Source: Streptomyces sp. NRRL S-340 (GTDB lineage Bacteria > Actinomycetota > Actinomycetes > Streptomycetales > Streptomycetaceae). Taken from it: a DNA stretch of 64,000 nt. Where the stretch lies: the NCBI RefSeq assembly GCF_000720185.1, contig NZ_JOIY01000006.1, positions 62,001 to 126,000 on the forward strand, written 5' to 3'. The translations under genes and the position numbers were made by a program. Positions 53,558 through 62,311 of this stretch are shown one piece after another. Numbering within the stretch: position 1 is the first letter of the stretch; every line of letters begins with the position of its first letter. Under the pieces are notes generated by a model. It did not search any database. It saw nothing but the letters and a program-made list of their open reading frames with translations, and was not told the origin of the DNA.

Positions 53558-54940
53558 ATGAGCACCACGGAGCGTCCCAGGATCCTCGTAGTAGGCGGTG
53601 GGTACGTAGGCCTGTACGCAGCTCGGCGCATTCTCAAGAAGATGCGCTACGGAGAGGCGACCGTCACGGTCGTCGACCCCCGGTCGTACATGACCTACCA
53701 GCCCTTCCTCCCCGAAGCCGCCGCCGGCAGCATCTCCCCGCGTCACGTCGTCGTCCCGCTGCGACGCGTGCTCCCCAAGGCGGAGGTCCTCACCGGCCGG
53801 GTCACCACCATCGACCAGGACCGCAAGGTCGCCACGATCGCCCCGCTGGTCGGCGAGGCGTACGAGCTGCCCTTCGACTACCTGGTCATCGCCATGGGCG
53901 CGGTCTCCCGCACCTTCCCGATCCCCGGCCTCGCCGAGCAGGGCATCGGCATGAAGGGCATCGAGGAGTCCATCGGCCTGCGCAACCACGTCCTCGAGCA
54001 GCTCGACAAGGCCGACTCGACCACCGACGAGGAGATCCGCCGCAAGGCGCTCACCTTCGTCTTCGTCGGCGGTGGCTTCGCCGGCGCGGAGACCATCGGT
54101 GAGGTCGAGGACATGGCCCGGGACGCGGCCAAGTACTACAACAACGTGTCCCGCGAGGACATGCGCTTCATCCTGGTCGACGCCGCGGACAAGATCCTCC
54201 CCGAGGTCGGCCCCAAGCTCGGCCAGTACGGCAAGGAGCACCTGGAGAGCCGCGGTGTGGAGATCTACCTCTCCACGTCCATGGACTCCTGCGTCGACGG
54301 CCACGTCGTGCTGAAGAACGGCCTGGAGGTCGACTCCAACACCATCGTGTGGACGGCCGGCGTCAAGCCCAACCCGGTGCTCTCCCGCTTCGGCCTGCCC
54401 CTCGGCCCGCGCGGTCACGTCGACTGCGCGCCGACCCTCCAGGTGCAGGGCACCGACTACATCTGGGCCGCGGGCGACAACGCCCAGGTCCCGGACCTCG
54501 TCGGCCGCAAGGCGGGCAACGAGAACGCCTGGTGCCCGCCGAACGCCCAGCACGCGCTGCGCCAGGCCAGGGTCCTCGGCGACAACGTGGTCTCCGGCAT
54601 GCGGGGCTTCCCGCAGAAGGAGTACAGCCACGCGAACAAGGGCGCGGTCGCGGGTCTCGGCCTGCACAAGGGCGTCGCGATGATCGTCATGGGCAAGATG
54701 AAGATCAAGCTCAAGGGCCGTCTCGCCTGGTACATGCACCGCGGCTACCACGGCATGGCCATGCCGACCTGGAACCGCAAGATCCGTGTCTTCGCGGACT
54801 GGACCCTCGGCATGTTCCTCAAGCGCGAGGTCGTCTCACTGGGCGCCATGGAGAACCCCCGCGAGGAGTTCTACGAGGCCGCCAAGCCCGCCCCGGTCGC
54901 CGCCGCGCCGAAGACCGAGGAGAAGGCCAAGGCGTCCTGA
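53558..54940 (+). CDS. ndh: Type II NADH dehydrogenase (NDH-2)
   Basis: NDH-2 passes electrons from NADH to menaquinone without pumping protons. The 460-residue flavoprotein has the FAD motif LVVGGGYVGLYAAR (about 8-21), the NADH motif FVGGGFAGAETIGE (about 168-181), TYQPFLPEAAAG, and the FAD-binding AGDNAQVPD (about 307-315). A C-terminal amphipathic region (about 385-430, KLKGRLAWYMHRGYHG) anchors it to the membrane; the last 25 residues are Ala/Lys-rich. ATG 53558 is the start. It is monocistronic, behind a Rex-like operator, and ends at a long hairpin. Confidence 0.95.
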   Translation: MSTTERPRILVVGGGYVGLYAARRILKKMRYGEATVTVVDPRSYMTYQPFLPEAAAGSISPRHVVVPLRRVLPKAEVLTGRVTTIDQDRKVATIAPLVGEAYELPFDYLVIAMGAVSRTFPIPGLAEQGIGMKGIEESIGLRNHVLEQLDKADSTTDEEIRRKALTFVFVGGGFAGAETIGEVEDMARDAAKYYNNVSREDMRFILVDAADKILPEVGPKLGQYGKEHLESRGVEIYLSTSMDSCVDGHVVLKNGLEVDSNTIVWTAGVKPNPVLSRFGLPLGPRGHVDCAPTLQVQGTDYIWAAGDNAQVPDLVGRKAGNENAWCPPNAQHALRQARVLGDNVVSGMRGFPQKEYSHANKGAVAGLGLHKGVAMIVMGKMKIKLKGRLAWYMHRGYHGMAMPTWNRKIRVFADWTLGMFLKREVVSLGAMENPREEFYEAAKPAPVAAAPKTEEKAKAS

Positions 54941-55320
54941 CGCCGGGCCGACGCAGTCCCCTGAGCCGTCCTCTGCGAGTCACCCGTCCGGGGTGCCGAG
55001 TCCCACCTCGTACCCCCGGGTCCCGCTCCTGAGCCGCGCTCCCCGAAGGGGCCGCCCGCCATCCGTGGTGCGGGCGGCCCCTTCGGCGTTCCCGGACGCG
55101 CGCGGCCCGGACGCATGCGCCGGGCGCCGTGCGGGGGAAGCCCTGCCCGGGGTGCCGCGCGCGGGCGCCGCGCTCCGGATGCCGGACTCGGCACACCGAA
55201 ATACGTGGCTGCTGCATCTGCTTTGCCCAGTCGTAACCCGCTTGCGGGACTGCGCGGTGGCCCTCGTGGTGTTTACGTGGTGGATGACATCCGGCGTTCG
55301 CCGTCACGGAGGTGTGCACC
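54941..55320. other. Gap between ndh and cfa
   Basis: The first half holds the ndh terminator (see separate entry). The second half is GC-rich and must contain the cfa promoter; TTGCGG at about 55241 has no good -10 partner. I see no gene. Confidence 0.5.
55043..55086. terminator. 17-bp stem terminator of ndh
   Basis: CCGAAGGGGCCGCCCGC (55043-55059) pairs exactly with 55070-55086 over a 10-base loop. No T-run follows; it lies about 100 bp after the ndh stop. Confidence 0.75.
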
Positions 55321-56631
55321 ATGCCCGACGCCGCGCTGCGGCTCACGAGACTGCTCGAACAGGTGCTGGGAACACCGCTCCCGGTGCGCATCCGCGCCTG
55401 GGACGGTACGGAGGCGGGACCGCCCGCAGCGCCCGTCCTCGTCGTACGCAACCGCCGCGCGCTGCGCCGGTTGCTCTTCAAGCCCGGGGAGTTGGGCCTG
55501 GCCCGCGCCTGGGTCTCCGGCGACCTGACCGTGGAGGGAGACCTCTACACCGCCCTCGGCCTGCTCTCCGGTCTGATCTGGGAGCGCGGTGAGGACGCCC
55601 GCGGTCTCACCCAGGCGCTGCGCGACCCGTCGGTGCGCTCCGCGGCGGCGGGCCTGGTGAAGATGGCCGGCCTCCCGCTGCCGCCCGCCCCGCCTCCCGA
55701 GGAGGTCCGCCGCCCCGGCCACCTGCACACCAGGCGCAGCGACAAGCAGGCCATCAGCCACCACTACGACGTCGGCAACGACTTCTACGAGATCGTCCTC
55801 GGCCCGTCCATGGTGTACTCCTGTGCCTACTGGCCGGCCCCCGAGCCCGGCGCCACCCTGGAGGAGGCGCAGCGCGACAAGCTCGAACTCGTCAGCCGCA
55901 AGCTGGACCTGAAGCCCGGTCAGCGCCTGCTGGACGTGGGCTGCGGCTGGGGCTCCATGGCCATCCACGCGGCCCGCGAGCACGGCGTGAGCGTCGTCGG
56001 CGTCACCCTCTCCCAGGAGCAGGCGGCGTACGCGAGGAAGCGGGTGGCCGACGAAGGCCTGACCGACCGGGTGGAGATCCGCGTCCAGGACTACCGGGAC
56101 GTGTCCGACGGGCCGTACGACGCCATCTCCTCCATCGGGATGGCCGAGCACGTCGGCGCCGCCCGCTACCTGGAGTACACCACCGACCTGTACGCCCTCC
56201 TCAAACCCGGCGGGCGGCTCCTGAACCACCAGATCGGCCGCCGTCCCCAGCGCGACGAGTCGGCCTACCGGGTGGACGAGTTCATCGACGCCTACGTCTT
56301 CCCGGACGGCGAACTCGCCCCGATCGGCACCACGGTCACCCAGCTGGAGCGCGCCGGGTTCGAGGTGCGCGACGTGGAGGCGATCCGCGAGCACTACGCG
56401 CTCACCCTGCGCCGCTGGGTCGCCAACCTGGAGGCGGACTGGGACCGCGCCGTACGGCTCACCAGCCCCGGCCGCGCCCGTGTCTGGCGGCTGTACATGG
56501 CGGCCTCCGCGCTCGCCTTCGAACGCAACCGCATCGGCGTCAACCAGGTGCTCGTGGTGAAGACCCCCGAATCCGGTGACTCGGGGATGCCGCTGCGGGC
56601 CCGCACGTGGGGGGCGCCGGACGCGCCGTAG
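55321..56631 (+). CDS. cfa: Cyclopropane-fatty-acyl-phospholipid synthase family protein
   Basis: CFA synthases add a methylene bridge from SAM across double bonds of membrane lipids. The 436-residue protein has the N-terminal lipid-binding-type domain (about 1-130), HHYDVGNDFYEIVLGPSMVYSC (about 147-168), the SAM motif LLDVGCGWGSMAIHAA (about 203-218), and the catalytic-base region MAEHVGAARY. Length matches the bacterial family. ATG 55321 follows GGAGGTG; an earlier in-frame start at 55312 is unlikely. It is convergent with the ABC permease gene, with a shared terminator, and may be part of the same membrane-adaptation theme as the desaturase. Confidence 0.93.
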   Translation: MPDAALRLTRLLEQVLGTPLPVRIRAWDGTEAGPPAAPVLVVRNRRALRRLLFKPGELGLARAWVSGDLTVEGDLYTALGLLSGLIWERGEDARGLTQALRDPSVRSAAAGLVKMAGLPLPPAPPPEEVRRPGHLHTRRSDKQAISHHYDVGNDFYEIVLGPSMVYSCAYWPAPEPGATLEEAQRDKLELVSRKLDLKPGQRLLDVGCGWGSMAIHAAREHGVSVVGVTLSQEQAAYARKRVADEGLTDRVEIRVQDYRDVSDGPYDAISSIGMAEHVGAARYLEYTTDLYALLKPGGRLLNHQIGRRPQRDESAYRVDEFIDAYVFPDGELAPIGTTVTQLERAGFEVRDVEAIREHYALTLRRWVANLEADWDRAVRLTSPGRARVWRLYMAASALAFERNRIGVNQVLVVKTPESGDSGMPLRARTWGAPDAP

Positions 56632-56644
56632 CCCCCGCGACACG

Positions 56645-56680
56645 CCGAGGGGCCCGTTCCACCCGGAACGGGCCCCTCGG
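56645..56680. terminator. Bidirectional terminator between cfa and the ABC permease
   Basis: CCGAGGGGCCCGTTCC (56645-56660) pairs exactly with GGAACGGGCCCCTCGG (56665-56680) over an ACCC loop. It serves both convergent genes. Confidence 0.8.
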
Positions 56681-56697
56681 TGTCTGTGCGCGCCGGA

Positions 56698-59226
56698 TCA
56701 CTCCGACTTGATGGCCTGCAGCATGTTCAGACGGGCCGCGCGGCGGGCCGGCCACAGGGCCGCGAGGACGCCGACCGCCGCCGCCAGCAGCAGGAAGACG
56801 GCCATCCGCCCCCAGGGCAGGATCAGTTCGTACGTCGCCATCTTGCTGCCGATCAGCTCACCGGCCGCCCAGCCGAAGAAGACGCCCAGGCCGATCCCGA
56901 GGACCCCGCCGAACAGGGCGATCACCAGGGACTCCAGGCGGACCATCCGCTTGATGCCCCTGCGGTCCAGGCCGATCGCGCGGAGCATCCCGATCTCCTG
57001 CGAGCGTTCGAAGACCGACATCGCCAGGGTGTTGATGACGCCGAGGACCGCCACGATCACCGCCATCGCGAGCAGGCCGTAGAGCATGTTCAGCATCAGT
57101 GTGAAGGCCTTGGCGATGCCGTTGGAGATGTCCTTCTTGCTCTGGACCTGGATCGCCGGGTTGGAACCGAGCGCCTTGACCAGCTTGTCCTTGGCGGCGT
57201 CGGAGGTGCCGTCGGCGGTCTTGACCATGACCTGCATGTCGGTCGCGTCGCTCTGGTGCGGGGCGAGCACGGCGTTGTCGAGCATGATGCCCTGGATCAT
57301 GTCGTTGCCCTCGTAGACCCCGGCGACCGTGAGCTTCTGCTGCTTGCCGTCCTCGTAGTGGACGGTGAAGCCGGAGCCCGCCGTCCAGTGGTGGTCCTTC
57401 GCGGTCTTGTCGTCGACCACGACCCGGCTGCCGCCGACCGTGAAGGAACCGTCCCGCACCTTCAGCTCCGTCAGCTTGCCGATGGCGGCGCCGTTGACGC
57501 CGGTCAGGTACTCGGTCTCGCCGCCGATGCGGGAGGGCGCGTTGCGCAGCGGGCTGGTGGCGGTGACGCCGGCCGTGCCGCTCAGCTTCTTGTCGACGTC
57601 CGGGGAGAGGCCGTTGCCGTTGGCCATCGACACCACGTAGTCGGCGCGGATCGCGGACGACGCCATCTTGTCGATCGCGTGCTGGAGACTGCCCGCCATC
57701 ACCGTCATGCCGGTGATCAGGGTCAGCCCGATCATCAGCGCGGACGCGGTGGCCGCCGTGCGGCGCGGGTTGCGCACCGAGTTCTGCCGGGCCAGCTTGC
57801 CGGAGACCCCGAACAGGCGCAGCACGGGCGCCGCGGCGGCGATCAGCGGACGGGACAGCAGCGGGGTCAGGATGAACACGCCGATGATCAGCAGCACGGC
57901 GCCGAGCCCCATGGGGGCCTGGGCCGAGTCGGAGTCCATCGTGGTCGCCGCGAGGACCACCGCGACGCCGGCCGCGGTGAACAGGGCACCGAGGGTGTTG
58001 CGCAGCACCAGCGACTTGGTGGTGGCCTGGGCGTGCAGGCTGCTCATCGCCGCCACCGGCGGGATCTTCGCGGCGCGGCGGCCGGGCAGCCAGGCGGCCA
58101 GCATGGTCACGAGGATGCCGACGGCGAGGGCCGCGACGACCGTGCCGGGCGTGACGACCAGCGGTCCGTCGGGCACGGTCGCGCCGAACGACCCCAGCAG
58201 CGACTTCAGCCCGGCGCCGATGCCGATACCGGCCAGCAGACCGGTCACGGCGGCCACCGCGCCCACCACGAACGCCTCGATCAGCACGGACCGGGTGACC
58301 TGGCGGCGGGAGGCGCCCACCGCGCGCATCAGCGCCAGCTCCTTGGTGCGCTGGGCGACCAGCATGGTGAAGGTGTTGGCGATGATGAAGGTGCCGACGA
58401 AGAGCGCGATACCGGCGAAGACCAGCAGGCCCTGCTTCATGCTGCTCATCGACGAGGAGATCATCTCCGCCTGGTCGTCGGCGAGCTTGCGGGCGGTGGT
58501 GGTCTCCGTCCTGCCCTTGGGCAGCGCCGCGTCCAGCTGGGCCTTCAGCGCCGTCTGGCTGACGCCCTGCTTCGCCTTCACGTCGATCTCGTCGTACGTG
58601 CCCGGCTTGCCGAACAGCTTCTGGGCGGTGGCCGTGTCGAACAGGGCGAGGCTGCCGCCCGCGGTGACGTTGCCGTCGTCGGTGGTGAAGACGCCGCTGA
58701 CGGTGGGGGTCAGGACGGGGCCGTCGACGGAGATGCGCACGGTGTCGCCGACCTCGTAGCCGGCCCGGCGGGCGGTCTCGGAGTCGATGAGCACCTGGTC
58801 CTCGCCGTGCGGGGCGGTGCCGGAGGCCAGCGGGTACCGGGGGTCCTTCGCGCCCCAGTAGTTGCCCCCCTCGGACTGGAAGCCGCTGCCGATCAGCTTG
58901 CCGTCCTTGTCGGCGATGGCGGTGAAGCCCTTGACCACGCCGAGCGCCGAGGCCGCGCCGGGCACCCGGGCGCTCTTCTCCAGCACCGCCTGGGTGAGGT
59001 CGGGCGTCGTGCCGACCCGGTCGCCCCTGCTGTCCTGGTGCTTGGCCTCGACGGCCACGTCGACGTGGCCGAAGCCCTTGGCGGAGCTGTTCTGGAAGGC
59101 GTCGGAGATGGTGTTGGTGAAGACCAGGGTCCCCGACACGAAGGCGACGCCGAGCATCACGGCGAGCACGGTCATGAGGAGCCGGGCCTTGTGCGCGAGG
59201 ACGTTGCGCAAGGCGGTTCGGAACAT
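56698..59226 (-). CDS. FtsX/MacB-like ABC transporter permease (second system)
   Basis: The 842-residue permease has the same two-unit plan as the one at 31630-34212: a first helix (about 15-38), outside domain, three helices near 270-385 (GLLVFAGIALFVGTFIIANT, RTKELALMRAVGASRRQVTR), a middle linker, then a second outside domain and three helices near 720-835 (LLAMAVIVAVLGVINTLAM, RSQEIGMLRAIGLDRRGIKR). It pairs with the ATPase encoded 70 bp upstream on the same strand. The cargo is unknown. The coding DNA ends 18 bp before the terminator it shares with cfa. Confidence 0.95.
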   Translation of the reverse strand: MFRTALRNVLAHKARLLMTVLAVMLGVAFVSGTLVFTNTISDAFQNSSAKGFGHVDVAVEAKHQDSRGDRVGTTPDLTQAVLEKSARVPGAASALGVVKGFTAIADKDGKLIGSGFQSEGGNYWGAKDPRYPLASGTAPHGEDQVLIDSETARRAGYEVGDTVRISVDGPVLTPTVSGVFTTDDGNVTAGGSLALFDTATAQKLFGKPGTYDEIDVKAKQGVSQTALKAQLDAALPKGRTETTTARKLADDQAEMISSSMSSMKQGLLVFAGIALFVGTFIIANTFTMLVAQRTKELALMRAVGASRRQVTRSVLIEAFVVGAVAAVTGLLAGIGIGAGLKSLLGSFGATVPDGPLVVTPGTVVAALAVGILVTMLAAWLPGRRAAKIPPVAAMSSLHAQATTKSLVLRNTLGALFTAAGVAVVLAATTMDSDSAQAPMGLGAVLLIIGVFILTPLLSRPLIAAAAPVLRLFGVSGKLARQNSVRNPRRTAATASALMIGLTLITGMTVMAGSLQHAIDKMASSAIRADYVVSMANGNGLSPDVDKKLSGTAGVTATSPLRNAPSRIGGETEYLTGVNGAAIGKLTELKVRDGSFTVGGSRVVVDDKTAKDHHWTAGSGFTVHYEDGKQQKLTVAGVYEGNDMIQGIMLDNAVLAPHQSDATDMQVMVKTADGTSDAAKDKLVKALGSNPAIQVQSKKDISNGIAKAFTLMLNMLYGLLAMAVIVAVLGVINTLAMSVFERSQEIGMLRAIGLDRRGIKRMVRLESLVIALFGGVLGIGLGVFFGWAAGELIGSKMATYELILPWGRMAVFLLLAAAVGVLAALWPARRAARLNMLQAIKSE

Positions 59227-59296
59227 GGGTTGTCTCAGTCCAGGTGTACGAGGTGGGGGGTGGGTGCGGCGGGGGCGGCCGGCGCCGGGCGCCGTG

Positions 59297-60067
59297 TCAG
59301 CTGGTGCGGCCCTTGGCGTCGAACTGCTTCATGCGGTCCAGGACGGCGTCCGCCGTCGGCCCGTACACCTCGTCCACGATCCTGCCGTCCGCGAGGAACA
59401 CCACCCGGTCCGCGTACGCCGCCGCCACCGGGTCGTGGGTCACCATCACCACCGTCTGGCCCAGCTGGCGCACCGAGTTGCGCAGGAAGCCCAGCACCTC
59501 GGCACCCGAGCGCGAGTCGAGGTTCCCGGTGGGCTCGTCACCGAAGATGATGTCCGGCTTGGAGGCCAGCGCCCGCGCGACGGCGACCCGCTGCTGCTGG
59601 CCGCCGGAGAGCTGCGAGGGCCGGTGGCCCAGGCGCCCGGACAGACCCACCATGTCGATGACCGAGTCGAGCCACTGCTTGTCCGGCCTGCGGCCCGCGA
59701 TGTCCATCGGCAGCGTGATGTTCTCCAGGGCCGTCAGCGTCGGCAGCAGGTTGAACGCCTGGAAGATGAACCCGATCTTGTCCCGGCGCAACTTGGTGAG
59801 CTGCTTGTCCTTCAGGGAGCCCAGTTCGGTGTCGCCGATGCGCACCGAACCGGAGGAGAAGGTGTCCAGGCCGGCCACGCAGTGCATCAGCGTGGACTTG
59901 CCGGACCCGGAAGGGCCCATGATCGCGGTGAACTCGGCCTGCGCGAAGTCGACGGAGACCCGGTCGAGGGCGACCACCTGGGTCTCGCCCTGTCCGTAGA
60001 TCTTCGACAGATCCGTGGCGCGCGCGGCCACGGCGGTGGCGCGTCCGGCGATGGAAGAGGTGGTCAC
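59297..60067 (-). CDS. ABC transporter ATP-binding protein (second system, MacB/LolD/FtsE type)
   Basis: The 256-residue ATPase closely resembles the one at 30845-31633: Walker A GPSGSGKST, IFQAFNLLPTLTALENITLP, signature LSGGQQQRVAVARA and Walker B IIFGDEPTGNLDSRSGAEVLG. It energises the permease encoded downstream. I chose GTG 60067, with GGAG 9 bp upstream; an in-frame ATG at 60115 would add 16 residues. The gap to the permease is 70 bp, so the two are likely one operon. The promoter should lie between 60068 and 60482, close to bldA. Confidence 0.95.
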   Translation of the reverse strand: MTTSSIAGRATAVAARATDLSKIYGQGETQVVALDRVSVDFAQAEFTAIMGPSGSGKSTLMHCVAGLDTFSSGSVRIGDTELGSLKDKQLTKLRRDKIGFIFQAFNLLPTLTALENITLPMDIAGRRPDKQWLDSVIDMVGLSGRLGHRPSQLSGGQQQRVAVARALASKPDIIFGDEPTGNLDSRSGAEVLGFLRNSVRQLGQTVVMVTHDPVAAAYADRVVFLADGRIVDEVYGPTADAVLDRMKQFDAKGRTS

Positions 60068-60482
60068 GGGTGGGTGCTCCTGTCGGGACGACGGTGTTCT
60101 CGGGACGTTCTCCATCGTCCCCGCCGATCCCGTCCGTGAAGTCAGCCGCTGTTCCGGTTCCTGGGGGCGACTGCGGTCGGACCGCGGGCGTCCGTGTCAT
60201 ACCTGGGGATGACACCGGCCCCTGAGAACGCCGCGGGCGCTCCCACTCGCGAAGAGGGAGGTCAGGAACAGGTGGAGCGTCCTTGTTCGTACGGTGAAAT
60301 TCCGTCATTCCGCATACAAGGCCGCCCGTCGACCGCAAGGCTGTTGGCAAGTGCCGATGGCCTCTTCCGTGTGCTGATGCACCCTCAGACGTCAATAAAA
60401 TAAGACAACATCGGTCCGCCTGCCCGGTGTCCGAAGGACGCCTCCCGATAGGCTCGGGATCTCAGCGCGGAGCCCATGGCCT
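60068..60482. other. Spacer between the ABC ATPase gene and bldA
   Basis: The region is AT-richer than average, especially AATAAAATAAGACAACAT at about 60394-60411. A TAGGCT -10-like element at 60449-60454 lies about 28 bp upstream of the tRNA and may be the bldA promoter, but no clear -35 pairs with it. No gene is supported. Confidence 0.5.
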
Positions 60483-60565
60483 GCCCGGATGGTGGAATGC
60501 AGACACGGCGAGCTTAAACCTCGCTGCCCCTCGCGGGCGTACCGGTTCAAGTCCGGTTCCGGGCA
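60483..60565 (+). tRNA. bldA: tRNA-Leu (anticodon TAA), bldA
   Basis: The 83-nt sequence folds into a class II cloverleaf: acceptor GCCCGGA/TCCGGGC, anticodon stem GCGAG/CTCGC around the loop CTTAAAC with anticodon TAA at 60515-60517, a long variable arm (GCCC/GGGC) and T arm CCGGTTCAAGTCCGG. The discriminator is A and CCA is not encoded. In Streptomyces this tRNA is bldA, the only efficient reader of the rare UUA codon, and it controls aerial growth and antibiotic production. It is upstream of pobA, as in S. coelicolor. Confidence 0.96.
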
Positions 60566-60908
60566 CAATCTCCTCAATCGCGCCTTGCGCACATGATGTC
60601 TCCAAGGTGCCGTTTTCTCCGTGCCGGTTCCGTCGGTGCCGTCAGGGCCGACGGGCTCGGCGGCCCTCGCGGAGGTGCCGGCTCCGGCGGACGCCTCGGC
60701 TCCGGCGCGCGGGAACGCCTCCGCGCCCCCTGGTTCCCCCCTTCGCCCTTCTTCGCCCCCCTTCCTTCCTTTCTCCTTCCGCAGGGGGCCGCGCCCCCGC
60801 CGCCCGATCGCGTCTGCGGCCGTTGACATCGAGTGGGTCCGGGCGGAAACTCTGGGCCAGCTTCGTGAAGGAAATTTCACCTCGCGAACGAGCCGAGAGG
60901 AAGGCCCG
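60566..60908. other. Spacer between bldA and pobA
   Basis: The first 220 bp are GC- and pyrimidine-rich with no supported gene. The last part contains the pobA promoter and a palindrome, listed separately. Confidence 0.5.
60823..60880 (+). promoter_or_regulatory. pobA promoter and overlapping palindrome
   Basis: A perfect TTGACA (60823-60828) is 17 bp from GAAACT (60846-60851), a fair -10. Just downstream, GTGAA-GGAAAT-TTCAC at 60865-60880 forms a dyad that may be a regulator site blocking the promoter, as IclR/PcaR-type regulators do for 4-hydroxybenzoate genes. Confidence 0.55.
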
Positions 60909-62084
60909 ATGCGCACCACCGTCGGCATCATCGGAGCCGGTCCCGCCGGCCTGCTTCTGGCCCGGCTGCTCCACGGCGCCGGGATCGACTCGGTCGTCCT
61001 GGAGAGCCGTGACCGCGCCTACGTCGAGCAGCGCCAGCGTGCCGGGATCCTGGAGCAGGGCACCGCGGACGTGCTGCGCGCGGCCGGGGCGGGGGAGCGG
61101 ATGGACCGTGAGGGGCTGCGGCACGACGGCATCGAGCTGCGGTTCGCCGGGCGCCGCCACCGCGTCGACTTCCCCGGCCTGACCGGCGGCCGGTCGGTGA
61201 TGGTGTACGCCCAGACGGAGGTCTGCAAGGACCTCGTAGCCCTCCAGCTCGCCGAGGGCGGCCCGCTGCTGTTCGAGGCGGAGGCGCTGGCCGTGGAGGG
61301 CGCGCAGAGCGACCGTCCCGTGGTCCGCTTCCGGCACGAAGGACGCGAGGACGTCCTGGAGTGCGACTACGTCGTCGGCTGCGACGGCCACTGGGGGGTG
61401 GCGCGCAGGGCCGTGCCCGCCGCGCTCTCCCAGGTGTTCGAGCGGACGTACCCCTTCGGCTGGCTCGGCGTCCTCGCCGACGTCGCCCCCTCCCACGACG
61501 AACTCGTCTACGCCCGCCACGAGCGCGGTTTCGCCCTGCTGTCCATGCGGTCCCCCTCCGTCTCCCGCCTCTACCTCCAGGTGCCCGCGGGCACCGACGC
61601 GCAGGCCTGGCCGGACGAGGAGATCTGGGACGAGCTGGAGCGCCGCTTCGAGACCCGTGACGGCTGGCGGCTGGCCCGCGGACCGGTCACCCAGAAGTCG
61701 GTGACCCCCATGCGGTCCTACGTCCACGAGCCCATGCGGCACGGCCGGCTCTTCCTCGCCGGGGACGCCGCCCACATCGTCCCGCCGACCGGCGCGAAGG
61801 GGCTGAACCTCGCCGTCGGCGACGTCGTCACCTTCGCGCGGGCGCTGACGCACGAGCGGGAGACCGGCTCCGCCGAGCTGCTGGACGCCTACTCGCCGAC
61901 CTGCCTGCGGCGGGTCTGGCAGGCCGAGCGGTTCAGCTGCGACATGACGGCCATGCTGCACCGCCGGCCGGAGGCCACCGCCTTCGAGGAGCGCCTGCAA
62001 CTGGCACGGCTGGAGCGGATCGCCTCCTGCCGCGCGGCCGGGGCGGACCTCGCCGAGGGCTACACCGGCTTTCCTCTCGGCTGA
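60909..62084 (+). CDS. pobA: 4-hydroxybenzoate 3-monooxygenase
   Basis: PobA hydroxylates 4-hydroxybenzoate to protocatechuate with NADPH and O2, feeding the beta-ketoadipate pathway. The 391-residue flavoprotein has the GXGXXG FAD motif GIIGAGPAGLLLARLLH (about 6-22), the DG motif YVVGCDGHWGVAR (about 153-165) and the GD motif LFLAGDAAHIVPPTGAKGLN (about 280-299). Tyr residues expected for substrate binding (region around 195-220) look conserved in length. ATG 60909 has GAGGAAGG upstream. No protocatechuate genes are next to it here. Confidence 0.93.
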   Translation: MRTTVGIIGAGPAGLLLARLLHGAGIDSVVLESRDRAYVEQRQRAGILEQGTADVLRAAGAGERMDREGLRHDGIELRFAGRRHRVDFPGLTGGRSVMVYAQTEVCKDLVALQLAEGGPLLFEAEALAVEGAQSDRPVVRFRHEGREDVLECDYVVGCDGHWGVARRAVPAALSQVFERTYPFGWLGVLADVAPSHDELVYARHERGFALLSMRSPSVSRLYLQVPAGTDAQAWPDEEIWDELERRFETRDGWRLARGPVTQKSVTPMRSYVHEPMRHGRLFLAGDAAHIVPPTGAKGLNLAVGDVVTFARALTHERETGSAELLDAYSPTCLRRVWQAERFSCDMTAMLHRRPEATAFEERLQLARLERIASCRAAGADLAEGYTGFPLG

Positions 62085-62311
62085 TTACGGCCGCCGCCGG
62101 GTCCGCCGTCCGGGCCCGGAGGTCTCCGGCTGGTTCCGGACAGGTCGCGGGCCGGTCATGAATGGCCCCGGCCGTCGCCGGGAATCACCCGGCCGCGTAG
62201 CGTGTTCCGCAGCACAACGGGGGAAAGATCCTTCCCAGGTAGTAGGGTCGATCCTTTGCCGTTCCATTACTCTTGAGCCAAGGCCGCGACGTGCGGCCAT
62301 GGAGGAGTGAG

